Below, in pieces: positions 54,921-63,969 of a DNA stretch of 64,000 nucleotides. This DNA comes from Sphingobium cupriresistens (GTDB lineage Bacteria; Pseudomonadota; Alphaproteobacteria; Sphingomonadales; Sphingomonadaceae). A program made the position numbers and the translations under genes. Positions within the stretch are counted from its first letter, which is position 1. Each line of letters begins with the position of its first letter. The notes under the pieces are model-generated. The model worked only from the letters and a program-made list of their open reading frames with translations. It had not been told where the DNA came from and did not search any database. The stretch spans positions 1 through 64,000 of the forward strand of contig NZ_SEOO01000011.1 in assembly GCF_004152865.1 (NCBI RefSeq), in the 5' to 3' direction.

Positions 54921-56420
54921 TCAGCCCGCCAGCGCCTTCTTCACCAGTTCGTTGACGACCTGTGGGTTCGCCTTGCCCTGCATCGCCTTCATCGTCTGTC
55001 CCACGAAGAAGCCGAACAGCGCTTCCTTGCCGCCGCGATACTGCTCGACCTTGTCGCCATTCCGGGCAAGCACCTCAGCCACCGCCGCCTCGATCGCGCC
55101 AGTGTCGGACGTCTGCTTCAGCCCCTTTTCCTCGACGATCTTGCCGGGCTTGTCGCCGGTTTCGAGCATGATCTCGAACACCTGCTTGGCGATCGTGCCG
55201 CTGATCGTGCCATCGGCGACCAGCGCCAGCAGTTCCGCGCCGTCGGTCGGGCCGACCGGGCTGGTGTCCAACGTCTTGCCCAGCCGGTTGAGCGCGCCAT
55301 AGAGTTCTGACAATAGCCAGTTGGCCGACGCCTTGGCGACGTCGCTCTCGCCCTTGCCCTGGATGCGCGCGGCCTCGCTCACCAGCGTCTCGAACCAGCG
55401 CGCCGTGTCGGCGTCCGCGGTCAGCGTCGCGGCGTTATAGGCGGACAGGCCAAGCGCCTGCTCGTACCGCTTGCGCTTGACGTCGGGCAGTTCGGGCAAC
55501 GAAGCCCGGCACGCCTCAAGAAACGCATCGTCCAGTTCCAGCGGCAGCAGGTCGGGATCGGGGAAGTAGCGATAATCATGCGCATCTTCCTTCGACCGCA
55601 TCGACCGCGTCTCGTTGCGGTCGGGATCATACAGCCGCGTTTCCTGCACGATCTTGCCGCCCGCTTCCAGCACGTCCACCTGGCGGTTCGCCTCATGCTC
55701 GACCACGGCCATCACGAAGCGCACCGAGTTGACGTTCTTCGTCTCCGTGCGGGTGCCAAATTCCTCGCCGGGCTTGCGCACGGACACGTTGACGTCGGCG
55801 CGCATCGACCCCTGGTCCATATTGCCGTCGCAGCTACCCACATAGCGCAGGATCGTCCGCAGCTTCGCCAGATACGCCCCGGCTTCGGCGGGTGAACGCA
55901 TGTCGGGCTTCGACACGATTTCCATCAGCGCCACGCCCGACCGGTTGAGGTCGACATAGCTACTGGTGGGATGCTGGTCATGCATCAGCTTGCCGGCATC
56001 CTGCTCGACATGGATGCGCTCGACACCGATGACCTTGGTGCTGGTGTCGGGGTTCTTTTCGTCCAGCACGATCTCGACCTGCCCTTCGCCCACGATCGGG
56101 TGATAGAGCTGGCTGATCTGATAGCCCTGCGGCAGATCGGCGTAGAAATAATTCTTGCGGTCGAAGCGCGACCATTTGTTGATCTGCGCGTCGATCGCCA
56201 TGCCGGTGCGCACCGCCTGACGAATGCATTCCTGATTGGGCACGGGCAACATGCCGGGCATGGCCGCGTCGACCAGGCTGACCTGCGTGTTCGGTTCCGC
56301 TCCAAAGGCCGTGGCGGCGCCGGAGAAGAGCTTGGCGTTCGACGTCACCTGCGCATGGACTTCCAGGCCGATCACGACCTCCCACTCGCCGGTTGCGCCC
56401 TGGATGCGATAGCTGCTCAT
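54921..56420 (-). CDS. gatB: Aspartyl/glutamyl-tRNA(Asn/Gln) amidotransferase subunit B
   Basis: Kinase and tRNA-binding subunit of the GatCAB complex, which amidates Glu-tRNA(Gln) and Asp-tRNA(Asn); 499 aa. The N-terminal cradle has [35 protein letters not shown] and [21 protein letters not shown] helical and YqeY-type tail domain ([11 protein letters not shown] at the end) binds the tRNA. Its ATG overlaps the stop of a membrane protein gene that separates it from gatA. Confidence 0.97.
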   Translation of the reverse strand: MSSYRIQGATGEWEVVIGLEVHAQVTSNAKLFSGAATAFGAEPNTQVSLVDAAMPGMLPVPNQECIRQAVRTGMAIDAQINKWSRFDRKNYFYADLPQGYQISQLYHPIVGEGQVEIVLDEKNPDTSTKVIGVERIHVEQDAGKLMHDQHPTSSYVDLNRSGVALMEIVSKPDMRSPAEAGAYLAKLRTILRYVGSCDGNMDQGSMRADVNVSVRKPGEEFGTRTETKNVNSVRFVMAVVEHEANRQVDVLEAGGKIVQETRLYDPDRNETRSMRSKEDAHDYRYFPDPDLLPLELDDAFLEACRASLPELPDVKRKRYEQALGLSAYNAATLTADADTARWFETLVSEAARIQGKGESDVAKASANWLLSELYGALNRLGKTLDTSPVGPTDGAELLALVADGTISGTIAKQVFEIMLETGDKPGKIVEEKGLKQTSDTGAIEAAVAEVLARNGDKVEQYRGGKEALFGFFVGQTMKAMQGKANPQVVNELVKKALAG

Positions 56421-56842
56421 TTTTTCCGTCTGCTTCTGTTCCGGTGATTAATATAGTTGATGATCGTCAATACGGTGTTGCTCATCAGCAAAGCGCCGAT
56501 CCAGCATTCGCTGAGAACCCGCAGGACGACCACCTCGAAACCCAATTCCCCGCCCGCACGGAAAGCGTAAAGGCCTGCGATCAGGGCGACCAGGGCGAAC
56601 ATCGCGCCCATGGTGAAATCGCCCCGCAGCATGACCGTGTTGCCGACGCACAATCCCAGGATGGAAATGGCGATCAAGATGAAGAAGCGGGCCAGGGTGG
56701 CATGATTGTAGGAATGATGGTCGATATTGGCCAGGGAATTGCCGACATAAGCGCTCAATATGGCACCGAACGCAAGATTGAGCGCATTATGCGCTTCCAT
56801 GAGGACGATCGCGTTGCGTTCATAGAAACCGCCTGACTTCAT
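56417..56842 (-). CDS. Hypothetical membrane protein inside the gatCAB operon
   Basis: Integral membrane protein of 141 aa with about four hydrophobic segments ([74 protein letters not shown]) and a basic C-terminal tail ([10 protein letters not shown]). I do not recognise the family. Its stop overlaps the gatB start (TGA within ATGA) and it begins about 40 bases after gatA, so it is co-transcribed with the amidotransferase genes. It is less GC-rich than gatA and gatB and is probably an insertion into the operon. Confidence 0.75.
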   Translation of the reverse strand: MKSGGFYERNAIVLMEAHNALNLAFGAILSAYVGNSLANIDHHSYNHATLARFFILIAISILGLCVGNTVMLRGDFTMGAMFALVALIAGLYAFRAGGELGFEVVVLRVLSECWIGALLMSNTVLTIINYINHRNRSRRKK

Positions 56843-56883
56843 CGTCTCGCCCCCATGCCATCATGTCTTGCGTCGCTCAGACC

Positions 56884-58368
56884 TTACCACCACTTGTCCG
56901 CCCGCGCGGTAAAGCCCGCCCGTTCCTCGATCGCCAGACCCGCGTTCAGAACCGTCTGCTCGTCCAGCGCCTTGCCGATGATCTGGAGGCCGATGGGCAA
57001 ACCCTGGCTGTCCAGCCCGCCCGGCACCGCCATCGCCGGCAGTCCGGCCAGCGACGCCGGCACGGTGAAGACGTCGTTCAGATACATGGCCAGCGGATCG
57101 GCCTGCTTTTCGCCCAGCGCGAACGACGCGCTTGGCGCGGTCGGGGTCAGCAGCAGGTCGCATTGTTCGAACGCCAAATCGAAATCGCGCGCGATCAGCG
57201 CCCGGACCTTCTGCGCCTGCGTATAATAGGCGTCGTAGAAGCCCGCCGACAGGACATAGGTGCCGATCATGATGCGGCGCTTGACCTCCGGCCCGAAACC
57301 GGCGGCGCGGGTGGCGGCATACATATCCTGCAAGCCTGCGCCATCGGGCAGGTCGCGCTGGCCATAGCGCACGCCATCATAGCGGGCGAGGTTGGACGAG
57401 GCTTCGGCAGGCGCGATGATATAATAGGCCGGCAGCGCATATTTGGTATGCGGCAGCGACACGTCGACCACCTTCGCGCCCGCATCCTTCAGCCAGGCGA
57501 TGCCGCGATCCCACATGGCGGAGATTTCTTCGTTCAGGCCATCGGGGCGATATTCGTTGGGAATACCGACCGTCTTGCCGCGCAGGTCGCTCGACAATCC
57601 CGCTTCCCACTGGGGCACGGCCAGGTCGAGGCTGGTCGAATCCTTGGGATCGAATCCTGCCATCGTCTCCAGCAGGATCGCATTGTCGCGCACCGTGCGC
57701 GCCATCGGCCCGGCCTGATCGAGCGAGGAGGCGAAGGCCACGATGCCCCAGCGCGAGCAGCGGCCATAGGTCGGCTTGATGCCCGAAATGCCGGTGAAGG
57801 CGGCGGGCTGACGGATCGATCCGCCGGTGTCGGTGCCGGTCGCCGCCGGACACAGCCGCGCGGCAATCGCCGAAGACGAACCGCCCGAAGACCCACCGGG
57901 CGCGAGGGCGGCATTGCCGCCGTCATTGCGTCGCCAGGGCGAGATCACATTGCCATAATAGCTCGTCTCGTTGGACGATCCCATCGCGAACTGGTCGAGG
58001 TTCAGCTTGCCCAGCATCCCCGCGCCCGCGGCCCACAGCTTGCCCGACACGGTCGATTCATAGGTCGGCACGAAGCCTTCCAGCATGTGGCTCGCGGCGG
58101 TGGTCTGCGTTCCTTGGGTGCAGAACAGATCCTTCATGCCGATCGGCACGCCGGCCAGCGCGCCCAGCGTTTCGCCCGCGGCCTTCGCCTTGTCCGCGGC
58201 ATCGGCGGCTTCCAGCGCCTTGTCCGGCGTTTCCACGATGAAGGCGTTCAGCGCCTTGGCGGCGGCGACATTGGCGTTGAAGCCTTCCGCCACTTCGCGG
58301 GCCGAAAAATCGCCCGCGCGGAAGCCGTCGCGAATTTCCGCGACCGTCAGATCAGTCAGATTGCTCAT
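56884..58368 (-). CDS. gatA: Aspartyl/glutamyl-tRNA(Asn/Gln) amidotransferase subunit A
   Basis: Amidase subunit of GatCAB that releases ammonia from glutamine; 494 aa. The amidase-signature triad is intact: Lys in [14 protein letters not shown], cis-Ser and nucleophile Ser in [17 protein letters not shown] and [16 protein letters not shown]. It starts one base after the gatC stop. Confidence 0.97.
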   Translation of the reverse strand: MSNLTDLTVAEIRDGFRAGDFSAREVAEGFNANVAAAKALNAFIVETPDKALEAADAADKAKAAGETLGALAGVPIGMKDLFCTQGTQTTAASHMLEGFVPTYESTVSGKLWAAGAGMLGKLNLDQFAMGSSNETSYYGNVISPWRRNDGGNAALAPGGSSGGSSSAIAARLCPAATGTDTGGSIRQPAAFTGISGIKPTYGRCSRWGIVAFASSLDQAGPMARTVRDNAILLETMAGFDPKDSTSLDLAVPQWEAGLSSDLRGKTVGIPNEYRPDGLNEEISAMWDRGIAWLKDAGAKVVDVSLPHTKYALPAYYIIAPAEASSNLARYDGVRYGQRDLPDGAGLQDMYAATRAAGFGPEVKRRIMIGTYVLSAGFYDAYYTQAQKVRALIARDFDLAFEQCDLLLTPTAPSASFALGEKQADPLAMYLNDVFTVPASLAGLPAMAVPGGLDSQGLPIGLQIIGKALDEQTVLNAGLAIEERAGFTARADKWW

Positions 58369-58369
58369 A

Positions 58370-58657
58370 TTATTCGATCACCTTGGGCACCGCGAAAAAG
58401 CCATGTTCGGCCTGCGGCGCATTGGCCAGCACCTTGTCGCGCACATTGCCGTCGGTGACGACGTCCTGGCGCAGCCTTTGGTGGTTGGGGATGACGGCGG
58501 TCATCGGCTCTACGCCGGTGACGTCCACCTCGCCCAATTGCTCCACCCAGCCAAGGATGTTGTTGAGTTCGGGCACCATGGCTTCGGCTTCGGCGTCGGT
58601 CACCGAAATGCGCGAGAGGCTGGCGATCTTTTTCACGGTTTGAAGGTCTATCGACAT
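58370..58657 (-). CDS. gatC: Aspartyl/glutamyl-tRNA(Asn/Gln) amidotransferase subunit C
   Basis: Small stabilising subunit of GatCAB, 95 aa. [20 protein letters not shown] and [20 protein letters not shown], then [20 protein letters not shown], match the family along its whole length. First gene of the gatC-gatA-orf-gatB operon. Confidence 0.96.
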   Translation of the reverse strand: MSIDLQTVKKIASLSRISVTDAEAEAMVPELNNILGWVEQLGEVDVTGVEPMTAVIPNHQRLRQDVVTDGNVRDKVLANAPQAEHGFFAVPKVIE

Positions 58658-58789
58658 GGGCCGCCGCTACCACCCGCGCCGGTCCGCTTCAAGCGCGTTT
58701 CACAGGCTCCGCCCGCATGGCCGCTTTAGCGCCTCTTGCGCGCGCCTGCCCCATGCGCCAGACAAGGGCGACAATTTCGGAGAGCATGG

Positions 58790-59908
58790 GTGGCCCGCAA
58801 ATTCCTCTATATCATCGCGACCCTGGTCGTGCTGGTGATCGCCGCGCTGCTCATCTACCGCATATGGGGGATGCAGATCATCCGCCTGGTGATGGTCCCG
58901 CGCGAAGCCTTTACCCAGCTCCAGCCGCTGCCCGCTAACGCTTATGACAGCGCCGATATGTGGCTGGCGCGGCCCGACATCGTGAAGGATAATGTCGCGC
59001 TCTGGACTCCCGCCGGGGTCACCACGCCCAACACGAGCCAGAAGGCCGCCATTTTCTTCATCCACCCGACCAGCTACATCACCACCTTTGGCGACGCGCA
59101 CTGGAACGCCCGGATCGGCGACAAGGAAGCGGACGCCACCGCCCGCCGCTTCGTGATGGGGCAGGCCAGCGCCTTCAACGCCGCGGGCGCGGTCTGGGCG
59201 CCGCGCTATCGCCAGGCCAATTATGGCGCCTTCCTGACCGACAAGCCGGCCGGCGACCAGGCATTGGCCGCCGCCTATCGCGACGTGGCCCAGGCCTTCG
59301 CCGCCTTCCTGAAGGCCAATCCCACCGGCCCGCTGATCCTGGCCGGCCATAGCCAGGGGTCGCGCCACCTGTTGCAACTGCTGCGCGAACAGGTGGCGGG
59401 CAAGCCGGTCGCCGACCGCATCGCCGCCGTCTATGCCGTGGGTTGGCCAGTATCGGTGGAGGCGGATCTGCCCGCGCTCGGCCTGCCCGCCTGCGGCCGG
59501 CAGGACCAGGCGCATTGCATCGTCAGCTGGCAAAGCTATGCCGAACCGGCCGATCCCTCCGCCGTGGTCGAAAGCTTCGAGCGCAAGACCGGCTATACCG
59601 GCAAGCCCCGCAAGGGCACGCACATGCTTTGCACCAACCCGATCACCGGCGCGTTCAACGGCGCGGCCCCGGCCAGCGCCAACAAGGGCACGCTCGACGC
59701 GCGCGAACAGGGCCAGCCGCCCAAGCTGCTCACCGGCATCGTCCCCGCGCGCTGCGACACCAGCGGCGTGCTGATGATCGGCGAGCCGGTCGACATGGGT
59801 CCGTTCACCCTGCCGGGCAACAATTACCACGTCTATGATTACAGCCTTTTCTGGGGCAATGTGCGCGAGGATGCGCAGAAACGACTGGCGGCTTTCACCG
59901 GCAAGTGA
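58790..59908 (+). CDS. DUF3089 domain alpha/beta hydrolase, membrane-anchored
   Basis: Alpha/beta-hydrolase-like protein of the DUF3089 family, 372 aa. One N-terminal membrane segment (IIATLVVLVIAALLIY), then FIHPTSYITTFGDAHWNA, the nucleophile elbow LAGHSQGSRHLLQLL (Ser), and VYAVGWPVS. The start is GTG at 58790: GGAGAG lies five bases upstream, and ATG at 58736 would add a non-hydrophobic Arg-rich leader. Substrate unknown. It is divergent from gatC and precedes ruvX. Confidence 0.85.
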   Translation: MARKFLYIIATLVVLVIAALLIYRIWGMQIIRLVMVPREAFTQLQPLPANAYDSADMWLARPDIVKDNVALWTPAGVTTPNTSQKAAIFFIHPTSYITTFGDAHWNARIGDKEADATARRFVMGQASAFNAAGAVWAPRYRQANYGAFLTDKPAGDQALAAAYRDVAQAFAAFLKANPTGPLILAGHSQGSRHLLQLLREQVAGKPVADRIAAVYAVGWPVSVEADLPALGLPACGRQDQAHCIVSWQSYAEPADPSAVVESFERKTGYTGKPRKGTHMLCTNPITGAFNGAAPASANKGTLDAREQGQPPKLLTGIVPARCDTSGVLMIGEPVDMGPFTLPGNNYHVYDYSLFWGNVREDAQKRLAAFTGK

Positions 59909-59940
59909 CTCTTGTCTGAAGACGTGGCAGGGCGAACGCC

Positions 59941-60414
59941 ATGACACTGGTTACAACGGATCGCGCGGCCTTCCGCGCGGCGCTGCCGCAGGGCGGACGG
60001 CTGATCGGCATGGATGTCGGCACGAAAACGATCGGGCTGGCGCTGTGTGACGCCGAATGGTCGATCGCCAGCCCCGCCTACACCGTCACGCGCGGCAAGT
60101 TCAGCAAGGACAAGATCGGCCTGGCCGCCTTCATGACGCAGCAGAATGTGAAGGGCATCGTCATCGGCCTGCCGCTGAACCTCGACGGCACCAATAGCCC
60201 GCGCAGCCAGTCGAGCCGCGCTTTTGCCCATAATGTCGCGGACCTGGGCTGCCCGGTGCTGCTGTGGGACGAACGCTGGTCGACCCAGGCCGTCACCCGC
60301 ACCCTGCTGGAAGCCGACGCCAGCCGCGCCCGCCGCGACGAACTGGTCGACAAGCTCGCCGCCAGCTATATCTTGCAGGGCGCGATCGACGGTCTGGTGG
60401 CGGGAATGGAGTGA
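59941..60414 (+). CDS. ruvX: Holliday junction resolvase RuvX/YqgF
   Basis: RNase H-fold nuclease, 157 aa, needed for 16S rRNA 5' end processing and proposed to resolve Holliday junctions. Catalytic acids: Asp in [16 protein letters not shown], Glu-Arg in [12 protein letters not shown], Asp in [35 protein letters not shown] is the family loop. The next gene starts one base after its stop. Confidence 0.95.
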   Translation: MTLVTTDRAAFRAALPQGGRLIGMDVGTKTIGLALCDAEWSIASPAYTVTRGKFSKDKIGLAAFMTQQNVKGIVIGLPLNLDGTNSPRSQSSRAFAHNVADLGCPVLLWDERWSTQAVTRTLLEADASRARRDELVDKLAASYILQGAIDGLVAGME

Positions 60415-60415
60415 G

Positions 60416-60826
60416 ATGACCATGCAGCCCCGCCATCTTCTCTACGCCGTCCTCCTCGCCACCGGCGCGGGCCTGCCGGCCGCGGCGCAGGCCGGCTTCT
60501 ACAGCGGCGACGAACTCTACGCCGTCTGCACGACCGACAAGGATGGCAAGGATTATTTCGAAAAATCCTATGAATGCGTCGGCTATATCAGCGGCGCGGT
60601 CGATGCGTTCAACACGACGCGGGAGGCCAACAAACTGAAAAGCTGCATCCCCGGCGACGTGACGATCAACCAGTTGCGCGTGGCCACGGTGGATTATCTG
60701 GGCAAGAACCCGATCGACCGCAAGAAATCCGCCTCCTCCCAGGTCTTCGCCGCGATCCGCAAGGCCTGGCCCTGCGCAAGTGCGGCCAAGGCGCCGGCGA
60801 AGAAGAAGAGCCGCAAGAAGCGCTGA
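60416..60826 (+). CDS. Rap1a/Tai-like exported protein
   Basis: Exported small protein, 136 aa. A signal peptide (LLYAVLLATGAGLPAAAQAG) is followed by the Rap1a/Tai pattern: FYSGDELYAVCTT, the Cys pair (VCTT and YECVGYISGAVDAF), then a third and fourth Cys (KSCIPG, PCAS), and a Lys-rich tail (KAPAKKKSRKKR). The family includes periplasmic immunity proteins against type VI amidase effectors. There is no T6SS gene nearby, so an immunity role here is not supported by context. It begins one base after ruvX and may start at the second ATG, 60422. Confidence 0.8.
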   Translation: MTMQPRHLLYAVLLATGAGLPAAAQAGFYSGDELYAVCTTDKDGKDYFEKSYECVGYISGAVDAFNTTREANKLKSCIPGDVTINQLRVATVDYLGKNPIDRKKSASSQVFAAIRKAWPCASAAKAPAKKKSRKKR

Positions 60827-60892
60827 GGGCGGTTGGCAGAAGGGCGCGGCGCTTTTGGGTAGGTAGACTCTACTCCGCCTGTTATTCCACTC

Positions 60893-61276
60893 TCACCCCT
60901 CGAACGCCGCGATGATCGGGCACGGCCCTTCCTCGCTCGCATGACATTCCCGCGCCAACCGCTCCAGAGCGCTCCGCGCCGCCTGCAATTCGGCGATCTT
61001 AGCGTCCAGCGCCGCGATCCGATCCGCCGCCAGCGCCCGCGCCCGCGCCCGGTCCTGTCCGGCGTCCAGTTGCAGCAACTCGCCGATCTGCTCCAATGTG
61101 AAGCCTGCCCCCTGCGCCGAGCGGATGAAGCCCAGCCGCCGCGCATCACTGTCACCATAGCGGCGCACGCCCTCGCCCCGCTCTGGCGTGTCGAGCAGGC
61201 CGCGCCGCTGGTAATAGCGCACCGTCTCCACATGTACCCCGGCCGATCGGGCCAGTGTGGAAATCGTCATGCTCAT
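60893..61276 (-). CDS. MerR family regulator
   Basis: Metal or thiol-responsive activator, 127 aa. The winged helix is ISTLARSAGVHVETVRYYQR (the VETVRYYQR form of mercury-type MerR). A dimer helix follows, then the C-terminal CHASEEGPCPII. Two Cys with seven residues between them match CueR-type Cu(I) sites. The third Cys that Hg(II)-MerR has at the start of the dimer helix is absent here (DAGQDRAR). The start at 61276 has GGAG seven bases upstream; 61270 is also possible. It is divergent from the glutaredoxin-MauE gene, with a mer-like operator between them. Confidence 0.88.
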   Translation of the reverse strand: MSMTISTLARSAGVHVETVRYYQRRGLLDTPERGEGVRRYGDSDARRLGFIRSAQGAGFTLEQIGELLQLDAGQDRARARALAADRIAALDAKIAELQAARSALERLARECHASEEGPCPIIAAFEG

Positions 61277-61279
61277 CTC

Positions 61280-61310
61280 TTGACTCCGTACCATGATACG
61301 GCCCCTATAT
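61280..61310 (+). promoter_or_regulatory. MerR-type operator/promoter with 19 bp spacer
   Basis: -35 TTGACT (61280-61285), a 19-base spacer containing the dyad CCGTACCATGATACGG, and -10 CTATAT (61305-61310). This is very close to the known mercury-operon operator (TTGACTCCGTACATGAGTACGG), including the over-long spacer that needs MerR to untwist the DNA. It drives the glutaredoxin-MauE gene and overlaps the 5' end of the regulator gene. Confidence 0.75.
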
Positions 61311-61344
61311 GGGGCGCATCCGTCCCATGACCAAGGATGCCAAG

Positions 61345-62109
61345 ATGACCAGCCCCGACCCCAAAACCGGCGAACGCAGCGCCAGCATCTATCGCATGGT
61401 GATGCCCGGCCATATCTGCCCCTATGGCGTCAAGGCGCGCTGGCTGCTTAAACGCCATGGCTATGATGTGGACGATCACTGGCTGAAGACCCGCGCGGAA
61501 ACCGACGCATTCAAGGCGCAGCATGACGTCAAGACCACGCCGCAAATCGTCATCGACGGTCAGCGGATCGGCGGCCATGACGATCTGCGCCGCTATCTCG
61601 GCCTCAAGGTCAAAGACCCCAACGCGACCAGCTATGTGCCGGTGCTGGCGGTGTTCGCCGTGGCGGCGCTGCTGGCGCTGGCGGTCAACTGGCTGACCTT
61701 CCTGCCGCTGCTGTCCTTCATGACGCTGGAGCGGTTCGTCGCGATCGCGATGATGCTACTCGCCATGCTGAAATTGCAGGATGTGGACCGGTTCGCGACC
61801 ATGTTCCTGAACTACGACCTGCTCGCCCGTCGCCTGCCGCCCTATGGCCTCGTCTATCCCTTCCTGGAACTGGGCGCGGGCGTGCTGATGCTGACGCGGA
61901 CGCTCGACTGGCTCTCGATCCCTGTCGCCCTGTTCATCGGCGGCATCGGCGCGGTATCGGTGTTCAAGGCGGTCTATGTCGAAAAGCGCGAGCTCAAATG
62001 CGCCTGCGTCGGCGGTAGCAGCACCGTGCCGCTGGGGTTCGTGTCCTTGACCGAGAATGTGATGATGATCGCGATGGCGCTGTGGATGGTGGCTGGGATC
62101 GGACATTAA
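61345..62109 (+). CDS. Glutaredoxin-MauE/DoxX-like redox membrane protein
   Basis: Fusion of an N-terminal glutaredoxin-fold domain with a four-helix MauE-type membrane domain; 254 aa. The redox motif is CPYG (HICPYGVKARWLLKRHGY), lacking the second Cys, and the cis-Pro loop is KTTPQIVIDG. The membrane part has the conserved ELKCACVGGSSTVPLGFVSL, giving two further Cys. The family is linked to disulfide exchange across the membrane. AAGGA lies seven bases before 61345; 61327 is an alternative start. It is controlled by the divergent MerR regulator. The substrate is unknown. Confidence 0.85.
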   Translation: MTSPDPKTGERSASIYRMVMPGHICPYGVKARWLLKRHGYDVDDHWLKTRAETDAFKAQHDVKTTPQIVIDGQRIGGHDDLRRYLGLKVKDPNATSYVPVLAVFAVAALLALAVNWLTFLPLLSFMTLERFVAIAMMLLAMLKLQDVDRFATMFLNYDLLARRLPPYGLVYPFLELGAGVLMLTRTLDWLSIPVALFIGGIGAVSVFKAVYVEKRELKCACVGGSSTVPLGFVSLTENVMMIAMALWMVAGIGH

Positions 62110-62117
62110 AGCCAGCA

Positions 62118-62150
62118 CCCGTTCGGGCTGAGTTCAGGGCGAACGGGTTT
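62118..62150 (+). repeat. Shortened member of the GAGC..GTCGAA repeat family, possible terminator
   Basis: CCCGTTCG / CGAACGGG stem enclosing GGCTGAGTTCAGGG, followed by TTT. It keeps the CGTTCGGGCTGAG arm but has lost the GTCGAA half. It lies between the convergent glutaredoxin-MauE and L,D-transpeptidase genes. Confidence 0.6.
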
Positions 62151-62161
62151 ACAAATTCGTC

Positions 62162-63718
62162 CTACTCCCCGTCCCGCCCATAGACATCGGGCAGGAACTG
62201 CACCCCCTGCGCGGTCGGCACGGCGGTCAGATAGGTCAGGAACACCGGCACCGGCTGGGGCAGCGGTTCATGCTGTTCGGGCGCATCGCTGTCGGTCGTC
62301 GGCGTCTTGCCAAAGAACCAGCGCCCCAGCCGCTGCGCATCCTCCAGCCGGACGCAGCCATTGCTATAATGGCGATCCTCCTTGGCGAACAGGTCGCGCT
62401 GGGGCGTGTCGTGCAGGTAGATGCCCAGGTCATTGGGGAACATGAACTTGATCCGCCCCATGGCGTTGTTGCCGCCCGGCAACTGGCGCACGCGCACTTC
62501 GCTCTGCCCGGCCGCCACCGCCCGCCAGTCGATCGCGCTCTGCGCCAGTGGCGCGGGGTTGGCGCTCCAGTCGGACAGCGCTTCATAACGCAGGCTTTTC
62601 AGCGACGCGCCGCTCAGGATCTTGGGCGCAACCTTGCGCTCCACCAGGTCGGACGGAATGTTCCAATAGGGGTTGAGCGTCGCATAACGGATCATCCCCG
62701 CCATCATCGGCGTCTGCGTTTCCTTCGTCCCGGCGACGACCTTCATCGTGCCGTCCAGCGCGCCCTTGCTATAATACCATAGCCGCGCCGATGCGGCGTC
62801 CACCACGACATGGCGGGTCCATGGGCCGGGCAGGACGCGCGCCCGTTCCAGATTGAGCGCCAGCAGCCGGTCGTAGCGGTCCGGCCCGTCGTTCAGCGCC
62901 GCAATCGTCATCGCGCCGGCGACGCCGTCGGGCTTGAGGCCATGGTCGGTCTGGAACGCCTTCACCTTCGCCGCCAGCGCCTTGTCATAGGCGACGCCGT
63001 CCGACAGGCCGAGCCGATGGCGCAGCAGCGTGATTTCTGGCGCCTTGCCGCCGGGGCGCAGCTTGACGCCTTCGGGGATCTGCACCGCGGGCAGTCCGCC
63101 CCATGTGTCGAGATAATGCGCCCGCGCGCTGCGCAACCGCATATAGAGCGCACTCATCCACCCGGCGGTCTGGATATAGTCGGTGAGCGATGGGGCCAGC
63201 GATGCGGCGCGCACGACATCTGCCGGGCTGGGCGGTTTGGGTTCCGCCTCCTGGTCGATATAGCGCATCTTCACGCCCCTGGCCGGGCGGCGCATGTCGG
63301 CGACCAGCGCGGCGAAGGCGCGCGACAGAGCGAGGTCGGCGCGGGCCAGCGCCTTGGTATTGCCCTCGGTGTCGGCCACGTCGATCAGGCGCTTGAGGTC
63401 GCGCGCGTCATAGTCGCGCGGGCTCAGGCCATCGGCCTCGCTATCCGCGATCAACGCCAGAAGCGCGTCGGCCTGCGGCCCGATGCGATCCTGTTCAACC
63501 CAGAGCGGCCAGAAACCGCGCGGGCTGTAGAAATCCCTGAGCTTGCCGCTGACGCCCGCGCGAATTTCGGCGGCGACGCTCGATTGGGCGGCCTTGTCGG
63601 CCGCGGCGCCCTGCGCCTGCACCCCGTGGGGAATTACGGCGGCGGCCAGCAGACAGGCAAGCAGCGAAAGCGAAGGGGCGCGACGAACTCGCCGCGCCCG
63701 AAAAACCGCGTGGATCAG
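62162..63718 (-). CDS. L,D-transpeptidase, YcbB/LdtD type, with unusual start
   Basis: Large periplasmic L,D-transpeptidase with a peptidoglycan-binding domain. LRDFYSPRGFWPLWVE is the N-terminal scaffold, KVKAFQTDHGLKPDGVAGAM is the PG-binding helix bundle, and the YkuD domain ends in YSNGCVRLEDAQRLGRWFFG with the catalytic Cys and Arg. The first usual start is GTG at 63622 (486 aa), but it falls inside a signal peptide: the 32 codons before it read (L)IHAVFRARRVRRAPSLSLL, then ACLLAAAVIPHG. No ATG, GTG or TTG opens that stretch. CTG at 63718, overlapping the stop of the upstream lipoprotein gene, is the most likely start, giving 518 aa. Confidence 0.85.
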   Translation of the reverse strand: MIHAVFRARRVRRAPSLSLLACLLAAAVIPHGVQAQGAAADKAAQSSVAAEIRAGVSGKLRDFYSPRGFWPLWVEQDRIGPQADALLALIADSEADGLSPRDYDARDLKRLIDVADTEGNTKALARADLALSRAFAALVADMRRPARGVKMRYIDQEAEPKPPSPADVVRAASLAPSLTDYIQTAGWMSALYMRLRSARAHYLDTWGGLPAVQIPEGVKLRPGGKAPEITLLRHRLGLSDGVAYDKALAAKVKAFQTDHGLKPDGVAGAMTIAALNDGPDRYDRLLALNLERARVLPGPWTRHVVVDAASARLWYYSKGALDGTMKVVAGTKETQTPMMAGMIRYATLNPYWNIPSDLVERKVAPKILSGASLKSLRYEALSDWSANPAPLAQSAIDWRAVAAGQSEVRVRQLPGGNNAMGRIKFMFPNDLGIYLHDTPQRDLFAKEDRHYSNGCVRLEDAQRLGRWFFGKTPTTDSDAPEQHEPLPQPVPVFLTYLTAVPTAQGVQFLPDVYGRDGE

Positions 63719-63969
63719 CCGCGTTCTCCCCGGCGCGTCGGCGGCGGTGGCGGTGGCGGCGGGCAGGGCGGACCCTGGACGGCGTGGTAGATGCCATCGG
63801 CGGTATAATAGCCATCGACATAGCCGTCGCCATCGCGATCGGCCGCGACGGTGCCGGCGATGGCGCCGGGTCCGACCGGCGGCGCGGCCGTGACCGGCGC
63901 CTCATTCTTGGCGCAAGCGCTGAGCGCCAATAGCCCGCCAGCGGCCAAAGCCAGATATTTATAGTGCAT
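63715..63969 (-). CDS. Small lipoprotein with polyproline tail
   Basis: 84 aa lipoprotein: signal peptide with lipobox LSAC (Cys 19), a short body with an EF-hand-like loop (DRDGDGYVDGYY), and a Pro-8 tail (CPPPPPPPPTRRGERG). Function unknown. Its stop overlaps the presumed CTG start of the L,D-transpeptidase, so the two are probably translated together. The Pro run comes from a GGC/GGT-rich microsatellite that may vary in length. Confidence 0.75.
   Translation of the reverse strand: MHYKYLALAAGGLLALSACAKNEAPVTAAPPVGPGAIAGTVAADRDGDGYVDGYYTADGIYHAVQGPPCPPPPPPPPTRRGERG

Noticed and set aside
60416..60826. Type VI secretion immunity role for the Rap1a/Tai-like protein
   Set aside because: No effector or T6SS gene is in the window, and the family is widespread outside T6SS loci.
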